Of a stretch of 40,498 nucleotides of DNA, positions 39,587 through 40,498 are shown in pieces (position 1 is the stretch's first letter; the number at the start of each line of letters is the position of its first letter). A model generated the notes under the pieces. That model saw only the letters and a list, made by a program, of their open reading frames with translations. It was not told where the DNA came from and did not search any database. The position numbers and the translations under genes were made by a program. The DNA is from Rossellomorea vietnamensis (GTDB lineage Bacteria > Bacillota > Bacilli > Bacillales > Bacillaceae_B): NCBI RefSeq assembly GCF_008180415.1, contig NZ_VTEI01000002.1:149762-190259 (forward strand). The letters run 5' to 3'.

Positions 39587-39615
39587 ATCTTACCTCATCC
39601 TTCAAGGAATATCAA
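39587..39615 (-). promoter_or_regulatory. Sigma-A promoter of small RNA copy 2
   Basis: TTGATA (39610-39615) and TAAGAT (39587-39592) on the minus strand, exactly 17 bases apart; the same context as copy 1. Confidence 0.75.
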
Positions 39616-39784
39616 GCACATTTTCTTCCAGGTTTCGAAATGAATCCCCTCACTATCTCCTGTACTACGATGTAATAATTTACATGCTTTGCGATTCGAT
39701 CATTCGAGACACTAAGGTAAGAGAGTTTCCTTAAAGCTTTATATCATAGTCCGGTCATTTATCTTTGGTGCACTTCCCTGTGAA

Positions 39785-40498
39785 CATGAATTACATGAAA
39801 ATTGACTACCCATGTATCCACCTCGCTCCTCTGGATACATGAGTTACATGAAAATTGACTACCCATGTATCCACCTCGCTCTTCTGGGTACATGAGTTAC
39901 CTAAAAATTGACTACCCATGTATCCACCTCGCTCTTCTGGGTACATGAGTTACATGAAAATTGACTACCCATGTATCCACCTCGCTCTTCTGGGTACATG
40001 AGTTACCCGAAAATTGACTACCCATGTATCCACCTCGCTCCTCTGGGTACATGAGTTACATGAAAATTGACTACCCATGTATCCACCTCGCTCTTCTGGG
40101 TACATGAGTTACCTAAATTGAGCCCTCTCTTGTATCCACCTCGCCCCTCTGGATACATGAGTTACCTAAAAAATGCCGACTCTTGTATCCACCTCGCCAC
40201 ACTGGGTACATGAGTTACCTGAAAATTGACTACCCATGTATCCACCTTGCTCCTCTGGGTACATGAGTTACCTAAATTGAGCCCTCTCTTGTATCCACCT
40301 CGCCCCTCTGGATACATGAGTTACCTAAATTGAGCTCTCTCTTGTATCCACCTCGCCACACTGGGTACATGAGTTACATGAAAATTGACTACCCATGTAT
40401 CCACCTCGCTCTTCTGGGTACCTGAGTTACCTAAAAATTGACTCCCCATGTATCCACCTCGCTCTTCTGGGTACCTGAGTTACATGAAAATTGACTCC
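39785..40498. repeat. 53-bp tandem repeat array, at least 13 units, runs off window
   Basis: Thirteen full units and a partial one, each exactly 53 bp, start at 39785, 39838, 39891 and so on. Every unit holds CATGAGTTAC (or near), a variable middle (AAAATTGACTACC, AAATTGAGCCCTCTC or AAAAATGCCGACTC) and TGTATCCACCTCGC followed by TGGGTACA or TGGATACA. TGTATCCA and TGGATACA form an 8-bp inverted repeat with an 11-base centre. 53 is not a multiple of 3, so this is not coding, and it equals about five helical turns. The array begins 1.3 kb after the ParM/ParR-like pair. Confidence 0.93.

Noticed and set aside
39452..39643. 63-codon plus-strand frame
   Set aside because: Antisense to small RNA copy 2 and its promoter; not conserved as protein in copy 1.
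39785..40498. CRISPR array
   Set aside because: The whole 53-bp unit repeats, including the middle, with only a few recurring subtypes; there are no unique spacers and no cas genes.

Overview
The window looks like chromosome of a low-G+C, spore-forming member of the Bacillaceae. It carries AbrB, a MntABCD-type metal transporter, a YqhV-family protein, DUF3231, DUF4181 and YqcI/YcgG proteins, a cluster of CsxC/SPOCS-like proteins of the kind found in spore outer layers, Bacillus-type Shine-Dalgarno sites (GGAGG, 6-10 nt before the start) and many hairpin-plus-T-run terminators. No tRNA, rRNA, CRISPR array or prophage is visible.

Layout. 1-6.7 kb: the edge of an EamA-type transporter, asnA, a YcdB/YcdC-like protein, a WGR-like protein, two small membrane-protein genes (one with a stop at codon 3), an ECF sigma gene cut by a 732-bp element with terminal inverted repeats and a 9-bp target duplication, and a VOC protein behind a possible ECF promoter. 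6.8-10.2 kb: DUF4181, abrB and an orphan OppB/OppC-like permease pair. 10.3-14.4 kb: a mntABCD operon ending in an MntR-like gene that lacks half of the metal ligands, with a strong MntR-type operator in front of mntA. 14.6-17.8 kb: three tiny genes, an RNase J away from its usual neighbours, and three tandem copies of a 128-bp repeat. 17.9-23.8 kb: a class A beta-lactamase-fold hydrolase, a lipoprotein, a second orphan permease pair, a YqhV-family gene, a YqcI/YcgG gene with its ribosome site in a hairpin, and a small membrane protein. 23.9-29.3 kb: a soluble PAS chemoreceptor, a GAF-STAS protein, and a TetR/ABC exporter operon whose permease is split by an apparent 1-nt frameshift. 29.5-32.5 kb: a decayed two-domain DUF3231 gene, two divergent single-domain DUF3231 genes, a basic small protein and a histidine phosphatase.

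32.7-40.5 kb is the most unusual part. Four CsxC/SPOCS-like genes lie next to a ParM/StbA-type actin gene and an overlapping small gene that could encode its adaptor. Downstream come two tandem copies of a structured RNA gene on the minus strand, each with its own 17-bp-spaced sigma-A promoter and terminator, and then at least 13 copies of a strictly 53-bp repeat that runs off the window. Phased repeats close to a ParM/ParR-like pair raise the possibility of a chromosomal actin-based segregation or positioning module tied to spore-protein genes. That link is inference.

Five genes show disruptive changes (element insertion, stop at codon 3, probable 1-nt indels), and several families of short interspersed repeats recur, so the region shows active decay and repeat traffic.
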